A stretch of 64,000 nt of DNA from Pseudomonas entomophila (GCF_013523125.1 NZ_JAAMQJ010000005.1:62001-126000), one strand, 5' to 3'. Counted from the stretch's first letter, positions 47,279 through 56,560 are shown. Translations and numbers: made by a program. The notes: a model not told the origin generated them from the letters alone.

Positions 47279-48886
47279 TCAACCCGACGCGTCGGCCGGG
47301 TGTCGGGGCAGGTCATCGCCATTGACCACCTGGTTGCGTCCACCGCGCTTGGCCCTGTACAGGGCGCGGTCCGCCTGATTCAACACGTCTGCTGGCGTCG
47401 AGTGGCCATCGGGTGACCAGTGCGCGACGCCCAACGACACGGTGACCGCGCCGATGGGCTCGATCACCGTGGTTTCCACACACGCACGCAGGCGTTCGGC
47501 GACCGCCAGTGCCACAGCCTGCCCGGCGCCTGGCAGCAGCATGAGGAACTCCTCGCCGCCTGTACGGCACAACAGGTCGCCCTCGCGGCACCCGGCACGC
47601 ATCAATTCGGCCAGTTGACGCAGCACGTGGTCGCCGACCTCATGGCCATAGGTGTCGTTGACCCGCTTGAAGTGATCGACATCCAGCACGATCACCGAGA
47701 ACGCCCGGTACTCGGTGTCGAACACGGCCAGGGCCTGTTCCAGCCCACGGCGGTTGACCAAGCCCGTCAAGGGGTCGGTCTGGGCGTCGCGGTTCAGGCG
47801 GCCGATGCGCTCTTGCAGCAGGTTGAGGCCGAACAGCAGGGCCCGCTTGAGTTCTTCGGCCTCGAAGTACCAGGCTCGCACGTTCTGGAGACGCTCCCGG
47901 GTATCGGCATGGTCCATCAGCCGTGCCCCGGCGGCCAGTTGCCACAAGGGTTGGGCGATGACCAGCGCCAGCCACCACAGCAGCACGAGGCCCAGCAACA
48001 CCAGTGGCGCCGACAGTTCGAGCATGCTCAGCACCAGGCCTTGCAGCGGCGCCACGGTCAGCGCCTGCGGTTGCTGCGCGACGATGCCCCAGCCGGTGCT
48101 GGGGACGGTGGCGAAACCGGCGAGCATGGGCACCCCCACGCTATTGGCCAGGCTGCGCGTGCCGCTGGTGTGTTCGGCCAGCTCGTCGAGCATCGCATTG
48201 CCCTTGACCTGGGTACCGACCCGCGTCGGGTCGGGGTGATACAGCAGGCGCAGGTGGCGGTCGACCACGTAGAGGTAGGAGCCATCCTTGTAGAAGTGTT
48301 CGCCCAGCAGCGTGCTGAGGATATTGTGCTGGTGCAGGTGCAGACTGCCGCCGACATAGCCCAGATACCGGCCATCGGCACCATAGATCGGTTGCGACAG
48401 CACCACGACGAGGTTGTCGGCCACCGACAGATAGGGCGTGGAGATGACCGGTCGGCGTTCGTGCAGCGCCTCGCGCGAGCCGGGCGTCTGCAATTGCCGG
48501 CCGATCATCGGCTGCAGGGTGGCCGGCGAAATGGCCCGCATCACGCCGCGTGCGTCCACGGCAAACGTGGAGTTGAACGCGCTGCTCTGCTGCAACAGGC
48601 GGTCGGTTTCCTCTGCCAAGGCCTGGTCGTCTTCCATATAGCGCGCCTGTACACGGGCACTGACCGCCAGCTGCTTGAGTGCGCTGGCGATGAAGGCATC
48701 GGTGGTCGAGGCCAATTTCGCGGCATAGACCCGATTGGACTCCAGTGCATGATCGATCAATACCTGGCGCTGCACCCGATAGCTGGCGAAATAGCTCGTG
48801 CACAGCATGACCAAGACCGTCAGCGCGGACAGCGACAGCATCAACGTGCGCAGCGTCAGGCGGGGTCCTTGCTTGACGTTCGGCAA
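47279..48886 (-). CDS. dCache-type membrane diguanylate cyclase
   Basis: 535 residues. Transmembrane helices near 14-32 and 280-305 enclose a periplasmic double-Cache sensor (STPYLSVADNLVVVLSQPIYG, LYVVDRHLRLLYHPDP). The C-terminal GGEEF domain has DVDHFKRVNDTYGHEVGD and CRTGGEEFLM. REGD lies five residues before the signature and forms the RxxD inhibitory site, so an active, feedback-controlled c-di-GMP synthase is expected. dCache domains often sense amino acids or other small molecules. Confidence 0.93.
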   Translation of the reverse strand: MPNVKQGPRLTLRTLMLSLSALTVLVMLCTSYFASYRVQRQVLIDHALESNRVYAAKLASTTDAFIASALKQLAVSARVQARYMEDDQALAEETDRLLQQSSAFNSTFAVDARGVMRAISPATLQPMIGRQLQTPGSREALHERRPVISTPYLSVADNLVVVLSQPIYGADGRYLGYVGGSLHLHQHNILSTLLGEHFYKDGSYLYVVDRHLRLLYHPDPTRVGTQVKGNAMLDELAEHTSGTRSLANSVGVPMLAGFATVPSTGWGIVAQQPQALTVAPLQGLVLSMLELSAPLVLLGLVLLWWLALVIAQPLWQLAAGARLMDHADTRERLQNVRAWYFEAEELKRALLFGLNLLQERIGRLNRDAQTDPLTGLVNRRGLEQALAVFDTEYRAFSVIVLDVDHFKRVNDTYGHEVGDHVLRQLAELMRAGCREGDLLCRTGGEEFLMLLPGAGQAVALAVAERLRACVETTVIEPIGAVTVSLGVAHWSPDGHSTPADVLNQADRALYRAKRGGRNQVVNGDDLPRHPADASG

Positions 48887-49141
48887 ACCTGACCTCGAAA
48901 AGCGGCCGTGTAGGGGCGCTTACCTTAACCGGTTCGGGCCGTACCGGCTATTGCCCAGACGAGGGCGCGACACCTCGTGACGGGCACGCGAAAAGGGGCT
49001 GACATACCGTTCATCATCCATTGACAGGCACTATGATATCATTCATCCAAATCAGCGTGCGTTTCACAGGCGGCTGGGTAAACTGATCGCTCATCAGGCC
49101 AGCCATGGAACCGCGGCGCGCCTTCGTTCGTGGATCTTGGC

Positions 49142-51283
49142 ATGCTTACAGGCAGTTATTCCTCTTCACTGGTCGTCATCTCGCTGGGTGTGGCAATCCT
49201 GGCCGCCTACACGGCGCTCGACTTCAGTGGCCGCATCGCCACCGCACGAGGGCGCGTGGCTTATGTCTGGATGAGCGGTGGCGCCCTGGCGATGGGGGTG
49301 GGGATCTGGTCCATGCACTTCATCGGCATGCTGGCGCTTCGCTTGCCGATCGAGTTGGGTTATGACCTGGGGCTGACCGCGCTGTCGCTGCTGATCGCCG
49401 TCCTGTCGTCGGGCTTCGCCTTGTGGCTGGCCAGTCAGCCTCGGCTGCCGATGGCGCAACTGGGACTGGGTTCGCTGATCATGGGCAGCGGGATCAGCAG
49501 CATGCACTACACCGGCATGGCGGCCCTGCGCATGCAGCCGGGCATCGACTACGACCCGGCCCTGTTCACGGCGTCGCTGGCCATCGCCGTCGGCGCCTCG
49601 GCGGCAGGCTTGTGGATCGTCTTCCGATTGCGCCAGCACACGCCCTACGTACGCCCGATTCGCGCCGCCGCGGCCGTGTTGATGGGGGTGGCGATCGTCG
49701 GCATGCACTACACCGGCATGGCCGCCGCCTACTTCCCCGAAGGTAGCGTATGCGCTGCGATCGCCAGTGGCCTGAGCGGTTCAGGCTTGTATTACACGGT
49801 GTTGGTCACGACCCTGGCGGTCATGGCCGTGGCCCTGCTGACCTCGCTGCTGGACGCGCGCATGCAAGTGCGTACCGCGCAACTGGCACGCTCGCTGACC
49901 CGGGTCAATCAGGAGCTGATCGAGCTGAGCCTGCATGACACCTTGACCGGCCTGCCCAACCGGACGCTGCTGGCCGAGCGCATCGACCAGGCGATCGAGC
50001 GGGCCGATGCGCAAGGGGGATGCTTCGCGCTGATGTTCATCGACCTGGATGGGTTCAAGCCGATCAACGATGCCTATGGGCATCACCTGGGCGATCAGGT
50101 GCTCAAGGCCGTGGCGGCGCGGTTGCGCGCCGATCTGCAGGCGCGCGACACCTTGGCGCGCATTGGGGGCGACGAGTTCGTGCTGTTGGCGCACTTGCAG
50201 GACCCAGACGATGCGCTGGACCTGGCGGCCCTTCAGGTGGCACTGGTGTCGCGCCCGTTCGACATGCTCGACCAGCGCCTGGCCATGTCGGCCAGTCTGG
50301 GCATCGTGGTGTACCCCGGCAACGGCCAGGACGCCCATGAATTGTTGCGCAATGCCGATGCGGCGATGTATCACGCCAAGGGCAGTGGCAAGAACGGTTA
50401 CCGGTTCTTCGATGCCTCGATGAACAGCAATGCCCGTTTGCAGGCCCAGCTGATCCAGGACCTGCGGGTGGCGCTGGAGCAGGGGCAATTCTGTCTGCAC
50501 TACCAGCCCAAGTTCGACGCGGCCACCGGTGTGGCGATCGGCGCTGAAGCGCTGCTGCGCTGGCAGCACCCGGAGCAGGGTCTGTTGTCACCGGACCGCT
50601 TCGTGGGCCTGGCCGAAAAGACCGGGCTGATCGTACCCATCGGCGTCTGGGTGCTGAACGAGGCCTGCCGCCAGATGCGCGCCTGGATGGACATCGGCTT
50701 CGAGGGTTGGCGCATCGCGGTCAACCTGTCGGCGATCCAGTTCTGCCATGTGGGCCTGCTCGACAACGTTGCCCATGCTTTGGCCCAGAACCAGTTGCCC
50801 GCCAATTGCCTGACCCTGGAGATCACCGAGACCACGGCCATGCACGATGTCGAGGCGAGCCTGGTGGTGCTCGGCCGGCTCGCCGACATGGGCGTCGACC
50901 TGTCCATCGACGATTTCGGCACCGGCTATTCGAGCCTGATGTACCTCAAGCGCCTGCCGGCCAACGAGCTGAAGATCGACCGTGGTTTTGTCCGAGACCT
51001 GGAGCCCGATAGCGACGATGCCGCGATCATTTCGGCCATCGTCGCCCTGGGGCAGGCGCTGGACCTGCGCATCGTCGCCGAGGGCGTGGAAACCGACTGC
51101 CAACGCGGCTTCCTGACCCGGTTGGGCTGCGACGCGCTGCAGGGGTACCTGCTGGGGCGGCCGGTTCCGGCCGATGCGCTGCCGGCCAGCGTCGTGCGCG
51201 AAGTGACGCCCACCGAACCGCTCGGGATGGACGACGCAGCGCTGAGCGCTCAACGCCTGCTGGCGGCACCGGTGGTGCGCTAG
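49142..51283 (+). CDS. MHYT-GGDEF-EAL c-di-GMP turnover protein
   Basis: 713 residues from the ATG at 49142 (MLTGSYSSSLVVISLGVA, the usual family start; a GTG lies at 49130). Seven helices carry three MHYT motifs (MHFIGM, MHYTGM, MHYTGM), proposed to bind copper and sense O2, CO or NO. GGDEF is intact (RIGGDEFV), but the inhibitory-site Arg is replaced (QARD). EAL is also intact (AEALLRWQHP, DDFGTGYSS, EGVET). It could therefore make and degrade c-di-GMP. The arrangement matches MucR/YkoW-type proteins. Confidence 0.93.
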   Translation: MLTGSYSSSLVVISLGVAILAAYTALDFSGRIATARGRVAYVWMSGGALAMGVGIWSMHFIGMLALRLPIELGYDLGLTALSLLIAVLSSGFALWLASQPRLPMAQLGLGSLIMGSGISSMHYTGMAALRMQPGIDYDPALFTASLAIAVGASAAGLWIVFRLRQHTPYVRPIRAAAAVLMGVAIVGMHYTGMAAAYFPEGSVCAAIASGLSGSGLYYTVLVTTLAVMAVALLTSLLDARMQVRTAQLARSLTRVNQELIELSLHDTLTGLPNRTLLAERIDQAIERADAQGGCFALMFIDLDGFKPINDAYGHHLGDQVLKAVAARLRADLQARDTLARIGGDEFVLLAHLQDPDDALDLAALQVALVSRPFDMLDQRLAMSASLGIVVYPGNGQDAHELLRNADAAMYHAKGSGKNGYRFFDASMNSNARLQAQLIQDLRVALEQGQFCLHYQPKFDAATGVAIGAEALLRWQHPEQGLLSPDRFVGLAEKTGLIVPIGVWVLNEACRQMRAWMDIGFEGWRIAVNLSAIQFCHVGLLDNVAHALAQNQLPANCLTLEITETTAMHDVEASLVVLGRLADMGVDLSIDDFGTGYSSLMYLKRLPANELKIDRGFVRDLEPDSDDAAIISAIVALGQALDLRIVAEGVETDCQRGFLTRLGCDALQGYLLGRPVPADALPASVVREVTPTEPLGMDDAALSAQRLLAAPVVR

Positions 51284-51540
51284 CTGGCGTGGCGCAAGGT
51301 GCAGTAGGGCACGAAGGCTTCCAGCTCCGCCTCCACCGCTTCGATGATGCGCTCGACGTCGGCGGCAGCCATGATCGCCGTGCAGGGAATGCCGGCGACC
51401 GCCAGCAGCGTTTCACCGCTGGAGCGGTCGAAGACGCGCGCGATCAGGCTGCGCGGCGCGTCCATGGTCGCTTCGAAGCCCAAGGGGTGGAAATGCCAGC
51501 GCATCACTTGGCATGCATTGGGAAAGGTCATCTTGTTCAT
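51280..51540 (-). CDS. Small DUF1652-like protein
   Basis: 86 residues from the ATG at 51540, with AGGAGG seven bases upstream. The chain MNKMTFPNACQVMRWHFHPL continues with FEATMDAPRSLIARVFDR and an acidic helix VERIIEAVEAELEAF. The pattern resembles the Pseudomonas-specific DUF1652 family, of unknown role; the family name is from memory and should be checked. Its last four bases overlap the end of the convergent MHYT gene. Confidence 0.7.
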   Translation of the reverse strand: MNKMTFPNACQVMRWHFHPLGFEATMDAPRSLIARVFDRSSGETLLAVAGIPCTAIMAAADVERIIEAVEAELEAFVPYCTLRHAS

Positions 51541-51944
51541 GGCCAGCCTCCTTGTTCTCGACGTCGAACACGGCGATGGCGCCACCGAACCTCGGCCTGC
51601 GCGAAGGGTAACGATAGCACCTGAAACGCCATCTTCGCGCACTGATCGTGACAAGCGCGTGAACGCAGCCCTGTCCAGCACGACCAACGTCGTGGGCGGG
51701 CAGGTCATGTTGCAGCGGCAAGCGTCTAGTGCGCGGTTTCTGGCTGATGGCACGCACGCTTCAGCACGCGAGCATCCATGGGTTTTCCGACCAACGGTCG
51801 GCACGGGCGCGTCTTGATCCAGTGATGGGCGTTGATCGTCTGGACGTGCCGAATGCGGTACCATTCCCCGTGGCCCCGCGCCGAGGCGCTGGCGGGCGGA
51901 GCCGATCTCCCCAAGCGTTCATCCCGCGTGCACAGGACCTCGTT
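51541..51944. other. Gene-free stretch before the recombinase
   Basis: About 400 bases between divergent genes. It contains a small hairpin CCGACC-aac-GGTCGG near 51787 and possible upstream in-frame starts of the recombinase. No promoter, tRNA or attachment-site duplication is recognised. Confidence 0.4.
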
Positions 51945-52859
51945 TTGCCCAGTCTTCCGCTCAACCCATTGTCGCACTACCTCGCTCGCCTGGCGCCGTC
52001 CAGTCAATTGACCATGCGCTACGTGCTGCAGGACGTCGCCGACCGCCTGGGGTTCGACGATTGCGACATCGCCGACGTGCCGTGGCACCAGCTCGAAGCC
52101 GGGCACGTGATCGGGCTGGTGGCGGCCTTGCGCGCCGACGGATTCGCGCCCAATACTTCGTCGCTGTACGTCAACGCCGTGCGCGGCGTGATGAACGAAG
52201 CCTGGCGCCTGGAGCTGATCTCCCACGACCGGCTGCTGAAGATCCGCGAGGTCAAGCCGGCGGGTGGCAGTCGGCTGCCCCCGGGACGCAACCTGCGACG
52301 CAGCCTGATCCGCGAGCTGATGGACGTCTGTGCTGCCGACCCCAGGCCGCAAGGCATCCGTGATGCCGCGATCATCGCGCTGCTCTATGGCACGGGCATG
52401 CGCAAGTCGGAGTCTGTGGACATCGACCTGAGCCAGGTGGATTTCGAGGAACGCAGCGTGCAGGTGCTGGGCAAGGGTAACCGCCAGCTGATCAAGTACG
52501 CGCCGCCCTGGGTCTTCGAGCGGCTCCAGGCCTGGTTGAGCTTTCGTCGCGCGGCGTTGCCGCCAGGGCTGGAGGACGACAGCTTCCTGTTCAATCGCAT
52601 CCGCCGTGGCAACCACATCACCCGCGCGCGCATCACCAAGCACGCCATCTACTACATCGCCCGCCAGCGGGGCGCACAGGTCGGCATCAAGATCATGCCC
52701 CATGACTTTCGCCGCGCGTTCATCACCCGGGTGATCGAAGAGCACGACCTGTCGATTGCCCAGAAGCTCGCCCACCATGCCAACATCCAGACCACTGCCA
52801 GCTATGACCGGCGCGACGACAACGAGCGGCGGCGCGCGGTAGACCGCTTCGATTATTGA
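51945..52859 (+). CDS. Solitary tyrosine recombinase/integrase
   Basis: 304 residues from the TTG at 51945, which has AGGA seven bases upstream; an ATG at 51825 would add 40 residues of low-complexity sequence. The catalytic set is complete: Arg153 (GTGMRKSES), probable Lys177, His253 and Arg256 (HDFRRAF), His277 or 278, and Tyr287 (TASYDRR). The N-terminal SAM-like domain binds the core site. There is no excisionase, phage gene or obvious att pair nearby, so it may be a domesticated recombinase or the remnant of an element. Confidence 0.87.
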   Translation: MPSLPLNPLSHYLARLAPSSQLTMRYVLQDVADRLGFDDCDIADVPWHQLEAGHVIGLVAALRADGFAPNTSSLYVNAVRGVMNEAWRLELISHDRLLKIREVKPAGGSRLPPGRNLRRSLIRELMDVCAADPRPQGIRDAAIIALLYGTGMRKSESVDIDLSQVDFEERSVQVLGKGNRQLIKYAPPWVFERLQAWLSFRRAALPPGLEDDSFLFNRIRRGNHITRARITKHAIYYIARQRGAQVGIKIMPHDFRRAFITRVIEEHDLSIAQKLAHHANIQTTASYDRRDDNERRRAVDRFDY

Positions 52860-52887
52860 CCGACAGGACGGTGCGGCAGAGCCTGCC

Positions 52888-53748
52888 TCACTGTGGCGTG
52901 CCGAACAGACCGGTCCAGTAGATGCCGGCATCGCTCTTGGGGTCCACGGCATAGGCCGCCCCCAATTCGGTGAAGTCGGGATTCATCAGGGTGGCGCAGT
53001 GGCCAGGGCTGGCCAACCAGCCATCGACCACCTTGCGCGGTGTGTCGCGCCCTGCGGCGATGTTTTCGCCGATCTGCCGGTACAGGTAGCCGGCCAGCTC
53101 GGCACGGTCGCCCGGTGTGCGACCGTCCTTGTCGAGGTGATCGAAGTAGTTCTGGTTGGCCATGGCGCGGGTGTGGGTGGCGGCGACGCCCGCCAGGATC
53201 GTGCTCCAGGTGAGCGCGCCGGCCTGGGCGAAGGGTTGGCCGCCGCACTGGCGCGGCAGGCTGCGCGCGGCGTTGATCTCCTGAAGCAGTTTCTGGCCCT
53301 CGACTTGCCAATCGCCCAGGCGTCCACTAAGCAGTGGGCGGGCCAGGACGATGCGCCAGTCGCGACCTTCCTGGCTGACGCCGATGTCGACGAATTGCGG
53401 GTCAAGCACGACCTGGCAGAAGCTTTCCTCGATCACCTGCATCGCGGCCTGGGCATCCCGTGGGCCGGACAGGCTGATGGCCTGGACGTTGACCATGGGG
53501 TAGGCCGCCTGGGTCATGGCCTGCTGAAGGTCGCGCGTGCCTTCGGGGGACAGTGCCAGGCGTGTGTCGCTGTTGAGCGGCGCCAGTTCCAGGGAGGCTT
53601 CGCCACCGCAGGCCTGGGTCTGGCTGCGGTAGTGGTTGATCGACTCGATCAGCTGCGTTTCCTCGCCACTCATGGCATGGGCCAGGGTGAACGGCCCCAG
53701 GCTCAGCGCCGCGAGGGCAAGGCAAGCAGCGGATGACAACACGCGCAT
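52888..53748 (-). CDS. Exported CAP/SCP (YkwD-like) protein
   Basis: 286 residues with a signal peptide (LGPFTLAHA). The C-terminal half is a CAP domain with TWSTILAGVAATHTRAMANQ, HLDKDGRTPGDRAELAGY, GENIAAG and the late SPGHCATLMNP. The N-terminal half (LIESINHYRSQTQACGG) resembles a second, degenerate CAP copy, including the paired Cys pattern repeated in EINAARSLPRQCGGQ. CAP proteins are extracellular or periplasmic and of varied function. It converges with the recombinase gene. Confidence 0.88.
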   Translation of the reverse strand: MRVLSSAACLALAALSLGPFTLAHAMSGEETQLIESINHYRSQTQACGGEASLELAPLNSDTRLALSPEGTRDLQQAMTQAAYPMVNVQAISLSGPRDAQAAMQVIEESFCQVVLDPQFVDIGVSQEGRDWRIVLARPLLSGRLGDWQVEGQKLLQEINAARSLPRQCGGQPFAQAGALTWSTILAGVAATHTRAMANQNYFDHLDKDGRTPGDRAELAGYLYRQIGENIAAGRDTPRKVVDGWLASPGHCATLMNPDFTELGAAYAVDPKSDAGIYWTGLFGTPQ

Positions 53749-53977
53749 GAAGATCTCCCTATGACTGGCAGCGGCCCGATGTTGCGGGACCATCCTACAC
53801 AAGCCGTTTGCGTTTGGCCCGGACTGAACTGCACGGTGGCCGCAGGCAAGAGTCGGTAGACCGTCGATGGGACGAAAAGTGCGGCGGGGCTTGCGGTCGT
53901 GCCGAGCGGGCATGTGCCGCCGCCATCGCCGGCAAGCCGGCTCCCACAAGAGGCGCTGAGACTGCCGTATCTCTTGT

Positions 53978-54134
53978 GGGTCCTGCGGACCAAGCCTTTC
54001 AACGTCTTTAATTAACACGGTGTGGATCACATCGCTAATCTGGAAGAGCGGTTCACCCCCTGTGTGGGAGCGGGCTTGCCCGCGATGCAGGCGGCGACGG
54101 ACCGGACGCTATCGCGGGCAAGCCCGCTCCCACA
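53978..54134. repeat. Partial copy of the composite intergenic element with embedded REPIN
   Basis: The left side (GGTCCTGCGGACCAAGCCT, then TTTCAACGTCTTT and about 55 more bases) is the reverse complement, at high identity, of the right side of the element at 62.93-63.19 kb. It ends in a REPIN whose 24-base arms (54063-54086 and 54111-54134) are perfectly complementary. The matching right terminus is absent, so this copy is truncated. Confidence 0.85.
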
Positions 54135-54170
54135 TGGATCGCGATGACCTGCATCACCGCGGCCGGTGGA

Positions 54171-54222
54171 GCGGCCCCTGCCGGGGCGCCGGACCGGCCG
54201 CGATTGGCCCCGCAGGGGCCAC
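54171..54222. repeat. REP-like unit
   Basis: The sequence with GCGGCCCCTGCCGGGGCGCC and GGACCGGCCGCGATTGGCC, then CCGCAGGGGCC, is the same family as the copies at 30.5 and 62.8 kb, here in inverted orientation. It follows the REPIN by 36 bases in the 537-base space between the CAP and aldo/keto reductase genes. Confidence 0.8.
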
Positions 54223-54285
54223 ATTCGCACTTGGCAAAACCCATAGAATCTCCCACAGGAGGGTCGCGATGGGTGCTTCAGCCGC

Positions 54286-55323
54286 TCAAGGCGCCGGGTT
54301 CGGCTGCTCGACGTGAATGGCTTCCAGGGCCTGCACCAGCGAATCGTCAAGTGTCAGATCGACGCTTGCCAGGTTGTGCTCCAGCTGTTCCAGGGTGGTC
54401 GCGCCGATGATGTTGCTGGTCACGAACGGGCGGCTGGTGACGAAGGCCAGGGCCATCTGTGCCGGGTCCAGCCCATGCGCACGTGCCAGTTCGACATACC
54501 GTTGCGCCGCGGCTTCGGCTTGGGGGTTGGTGTAGCGCTGGAAGCGCTCGAACCGGGTCAGTCGCGCACCGTCCGGTCGTGCGCCTTCGAGGTACTTGCC
54601 GCTGAGTACACCGAAGGCCAGGGGCGAGTAGGCCAGCAGGCCGATCTGTTCGCGCAGGGCAATTTCCGCAAGGCCCACTTCGAAGGTGCGGTTGAGCAGG
54701 TTGTAGGGGTTTTGGATCGACACGGCACGCGGCCAGCCGCGTTGCTCGGCCAGGTGCAAAAAGCGCATCGTGCCCCACGGCGTTTCGTTGGACAGCCCGA
54801 TGTGACGGATCTTGCCGGCCTTGACCAGCTCGTCGAGCACCTCAAGGGTGTCTTCGATCGCCACGAACTGATCGTCAGGGTCAAAGGTGAAGCCCAGCTG
54901 GCCGAAGAAATTGGCCTTGCGGTCCGGCCAGTGCAGTTGGTAGAGGTCCAGGTAGTCGGTCTGCAACCGTTCGAGGCTATCTTCCAGGGCCTTGACGATG
55001 TTGGCCCGGTTCAGGCGCGGGTTGCCGTCGCGAATGTGCGGCATGCGGCCGGGGCCTGCGACCTTGCTGGCCAGCACCCAGTCGCCCCGGTCGCCGAACT
55101 GGCGGAAGTACTCGCCGATGATGCGTTCGGTGCTGCCATAGGTCTTGCCATTGGGCGGCACGGGGTACATCTCGGCGGTATCGAGGACGTTGACCCCGGC
55201 GTCCTTGGCCAGGCGAATCTGCTCGAAGGCTTCGGCCTGGGTGTTCTGTTCGCCCCAGGTCATGGTGCCGAGGGCGATGGCGCTGACCTGCAGAGAGGTG
55301 CGTCCGAGAGGGCGTCGTTGCAT
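54286..55323 (-). CDS. Aldo/keto reductase, Tas-like
   Basis: 345 residues from the ATG at 55323 (GGAG six to seven bases upstream). The long first loop DTAEMYPVPPNGKTYGSTE is the hallmark of the Tas subgroup. The catalytic Lys is in VLASKVAGPGR and the His in YQLHWPDRKANFFGQLG. The C-terminal NADPH-binding part is SNIIGATTLEQLEHNL. Tas of E. coli was found as a suppressor of tyrosine auxotrophy; the true substrate is unknown. Transcribed singly. Confidence 0.92.
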   Translation of the reverse strand: MQRRPLGRTSLQVSAIALGTMTWGEQNTQAEAFEQIRLAKDAGVNVLDTAEMYPVPPNGKTYGSTERIIGEYFRQFGDRGDWVLASKVAGPGRMPHIRDGNPRLNRANIVKALEDSLERLQTDYLDLYQLHWPDRKANFFGQLGFTFDPDDQFVAIEDTLEVLDELVKAGKIRHIGLSNETPWGTMRFLHLAEQRGWPRAVSIQNPYNLLNRTFEVGLAEIALREQIGLLAYSPLAFGVLSGKYLEGARPDGARLTRFERFQRYTNPQAEAAAQRYVELARAHGLDPAQMALAFVTSRPFVTSNIIGATTLEQLEHNLASVDLTLDDSLVQALEAIHVEQPNPAP

Positions 55324-55568
55324 GCTGTTCTCCATGACAGTAAGGGTCGGTGAGGGGGCGCTGTCAGACCTCGCGCGAGCGGGAAGTCGAGGTGCCTGGG
55401 TGATGCGCCCCATATGCCGAGCTCGACGTTGCCACCTGCACCGGTCGTTTGGCAAGCGCACACGAATGCCTTCCAGGGCCAATCCTTGGCGAGCGGACCA
55501 TGTTAGGGGCACTCCTGCCGCCTGCTGGCAGTCCATGGTTACACATGCCTCGTCAAGGAGAACACCCG

Positions 55569-56096
55569 ATGGATGCAGTGCTGGACGCGATCGGCGACGC
55601 CCTCGAAGCCGAGTTCGCCGACCTGGCCGACGTGGAGCAGGTCACGCGGATCCTGGTCAGGCTGCTGATGGCAGCGCTGCTGGGTGCGGTGCTGGGGTTG
55701 GAGCGGGAAAGCAAAGGCAAGTCGGCCGGGGTGCGCACGCACATGCTGGTGTCGCTGGGCGCTGCGCTGTTCGTGCTGGCGCCGAACATGGCCGGTGCCG
55801 ATGCCCAGGCCATGAGCCGGGTCATTCAGGGAATCGTCGCCGGTATCGGTTTTCTGGGCGCTGGTACCATCCTCAAGGGCAATGGGCGCGAGACCAGCCA
55901 TGTCAAAGGGCTGACGACGGCAGCCGGCCTGTGGATGACGGCGGCAATCGGTACGGCGGCGGGCATGGGGCGCGAGGCGACGGCGCTGGTCAGTACGCTG
56001 ATGGCCCTGCTGGTGCTGCACAGCATGCCGGCATTGGTCGATCGTATCGAAGTGAGGACAGAGCAGAAAGCCCGTGAGGAAGATGAAAAGGGCTGA
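55569..56096 (+). CDS. MgtC/SapB-family membrane protein
   Basis: 175 residues from the ATG at 55569, with AAGGAG upstream. An N-terminal acidic helix precedes five hydrophobic segments. Family motifs are RLLMAALLGAVLGLERE, AGVRTHMLVSLGAALFVL and GIGFLGAGTILKGN with KGLTTAAGLWMTAAIG. MgtC proteins aid survival at low magnesium and in hosts, acting on the F-ATPase in some species; this short form lacks the soluble C-terminal domain. Gene order next to CrcY and mvaB matches P. putida. Confidence 0.92.
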   Translation: MDAVLDAIGDALEAEFADLADVEQVTRILVRLLMAALLGAVLGLERESKGKSAGVRTHMLVSLGAALFVLAPNMAGADAQAMSRVIQGIVAGIGFLGAGTILKGNGRETSHVKGLTTAAGLWMTAAIGTAAGMGREATALVSTLMALLVLHSMPALVDRIEVRTEQKAREEDEKG

Positions 56097-56106
56097 GCGC
56101 ATAGCA

Positions 56107-56132
56107 CGAGGGGGAGCCTGAGCTCCCCCTCG
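56107..56132. terminator. Bidirectional hairpin between mgtC-like gene and crcY
   Basis: A perfect 11-bp stem CGAGGGGGAGC/GCTCCCCCTCG with a four-base loop lies ten bases after the mgtC-like stop. It can serve both that gene and, on the other strand, the small RNA. A T-run is not prominent on either side. Confidence 0.75.
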
Positions 56133-56453
56133 AAACGCTGCTGCGTGCTCTTTTATTGTTATCGAGGACCGGCCTGTTGTTGTGATTGTCAGCCATGTCT
56201 CGGTGTCGCGAACGACCCCCATTCGGGGTCAAGAGCAAACGTATTTTTTTGAGCGCTGACCTGCAATTGCCTGCGGGCCTGAGTCCGACCGTCACTGCCT
56301 TGAGGCAGTCTTGTTGTTCTGTGTCGGTTGACCTGCCGTGCACATCGACTTCAAAAAAATCTGCTTGCTGCGTCTCTGCCGTGTTGTTCTTGTTTTGTCA
56401 GAACCGCTGCCTGTTGTTGTTATTGGGTGCCGCTGCTGTTGTTCTTGTTATGC
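56107..56453 (-). ncRNA. crcY: CrcY-type small RNA that sequesters Hfq/Crc
   Basis: The minus strand of this gene-free, A-rich interval carries at least six CA-rich ARN-type motifs: AACAAGAACAACAG at 56452-56435, AATAACAACAACAG at 56424-56411, CAAAACAAGAACAACAC near 56397-56381, GAACAACAAG near 56320, CACAACAACAGG near 56184, and ATAACAATAAAA near 56162. These are the Hfq/Crc binding sites by which CrcZ and CrcY titrate the catabolite-repression complex. Position between mvaB and an MgtC gene is the known place of crcY in P. putida. A sigma-54 promoter precedes it. The ends are estimates. Confidence 0.9.
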
Positions 56454-56462
56454 GTAAGAGAT

Positions 56463-56478
56463 AGCAGGTGCCGTGCCA
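56463..56478 (-). promoter_or_regulatory. Sigma-54 promoter of crcY
   Basis: On the minus strand TGGCACGGCACCTGCT has the required GG-N10-GC spacing of -24/-12 promoters. Transcription would start about 12 bases on, near 56452, exactly where the first CA motif begins. CrcZ and CrcY of Pseudomonas are known to need sigma-54 and the response regulator CbrB. Confidence 0.88.
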
Positions 56479-56560
56479 ACTTTTTAGAATCCTTTTTAAA
56501 CAAGGAGTTAGCCTAGACTTCGTAGGCTTGCTGCTGAAAATGCGCGTCAAATTGTTTCCC

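Noticed and set aside
51729..51944. Longer start of the recombinase
   Set aside because: Residues encoded there are low-complexity and Arg/Pro-rich; the TTG at 51945 has a well-spaced AGGA and yields a normal length, although the ATG at 51825 cannot be excluded.
54020..54316. 98-codon frame across the repeats
   Set aside because: Encoded entirely by REPIN/REP sequence; similar frames arise at 62.74-63.2 kb from the same repeats.
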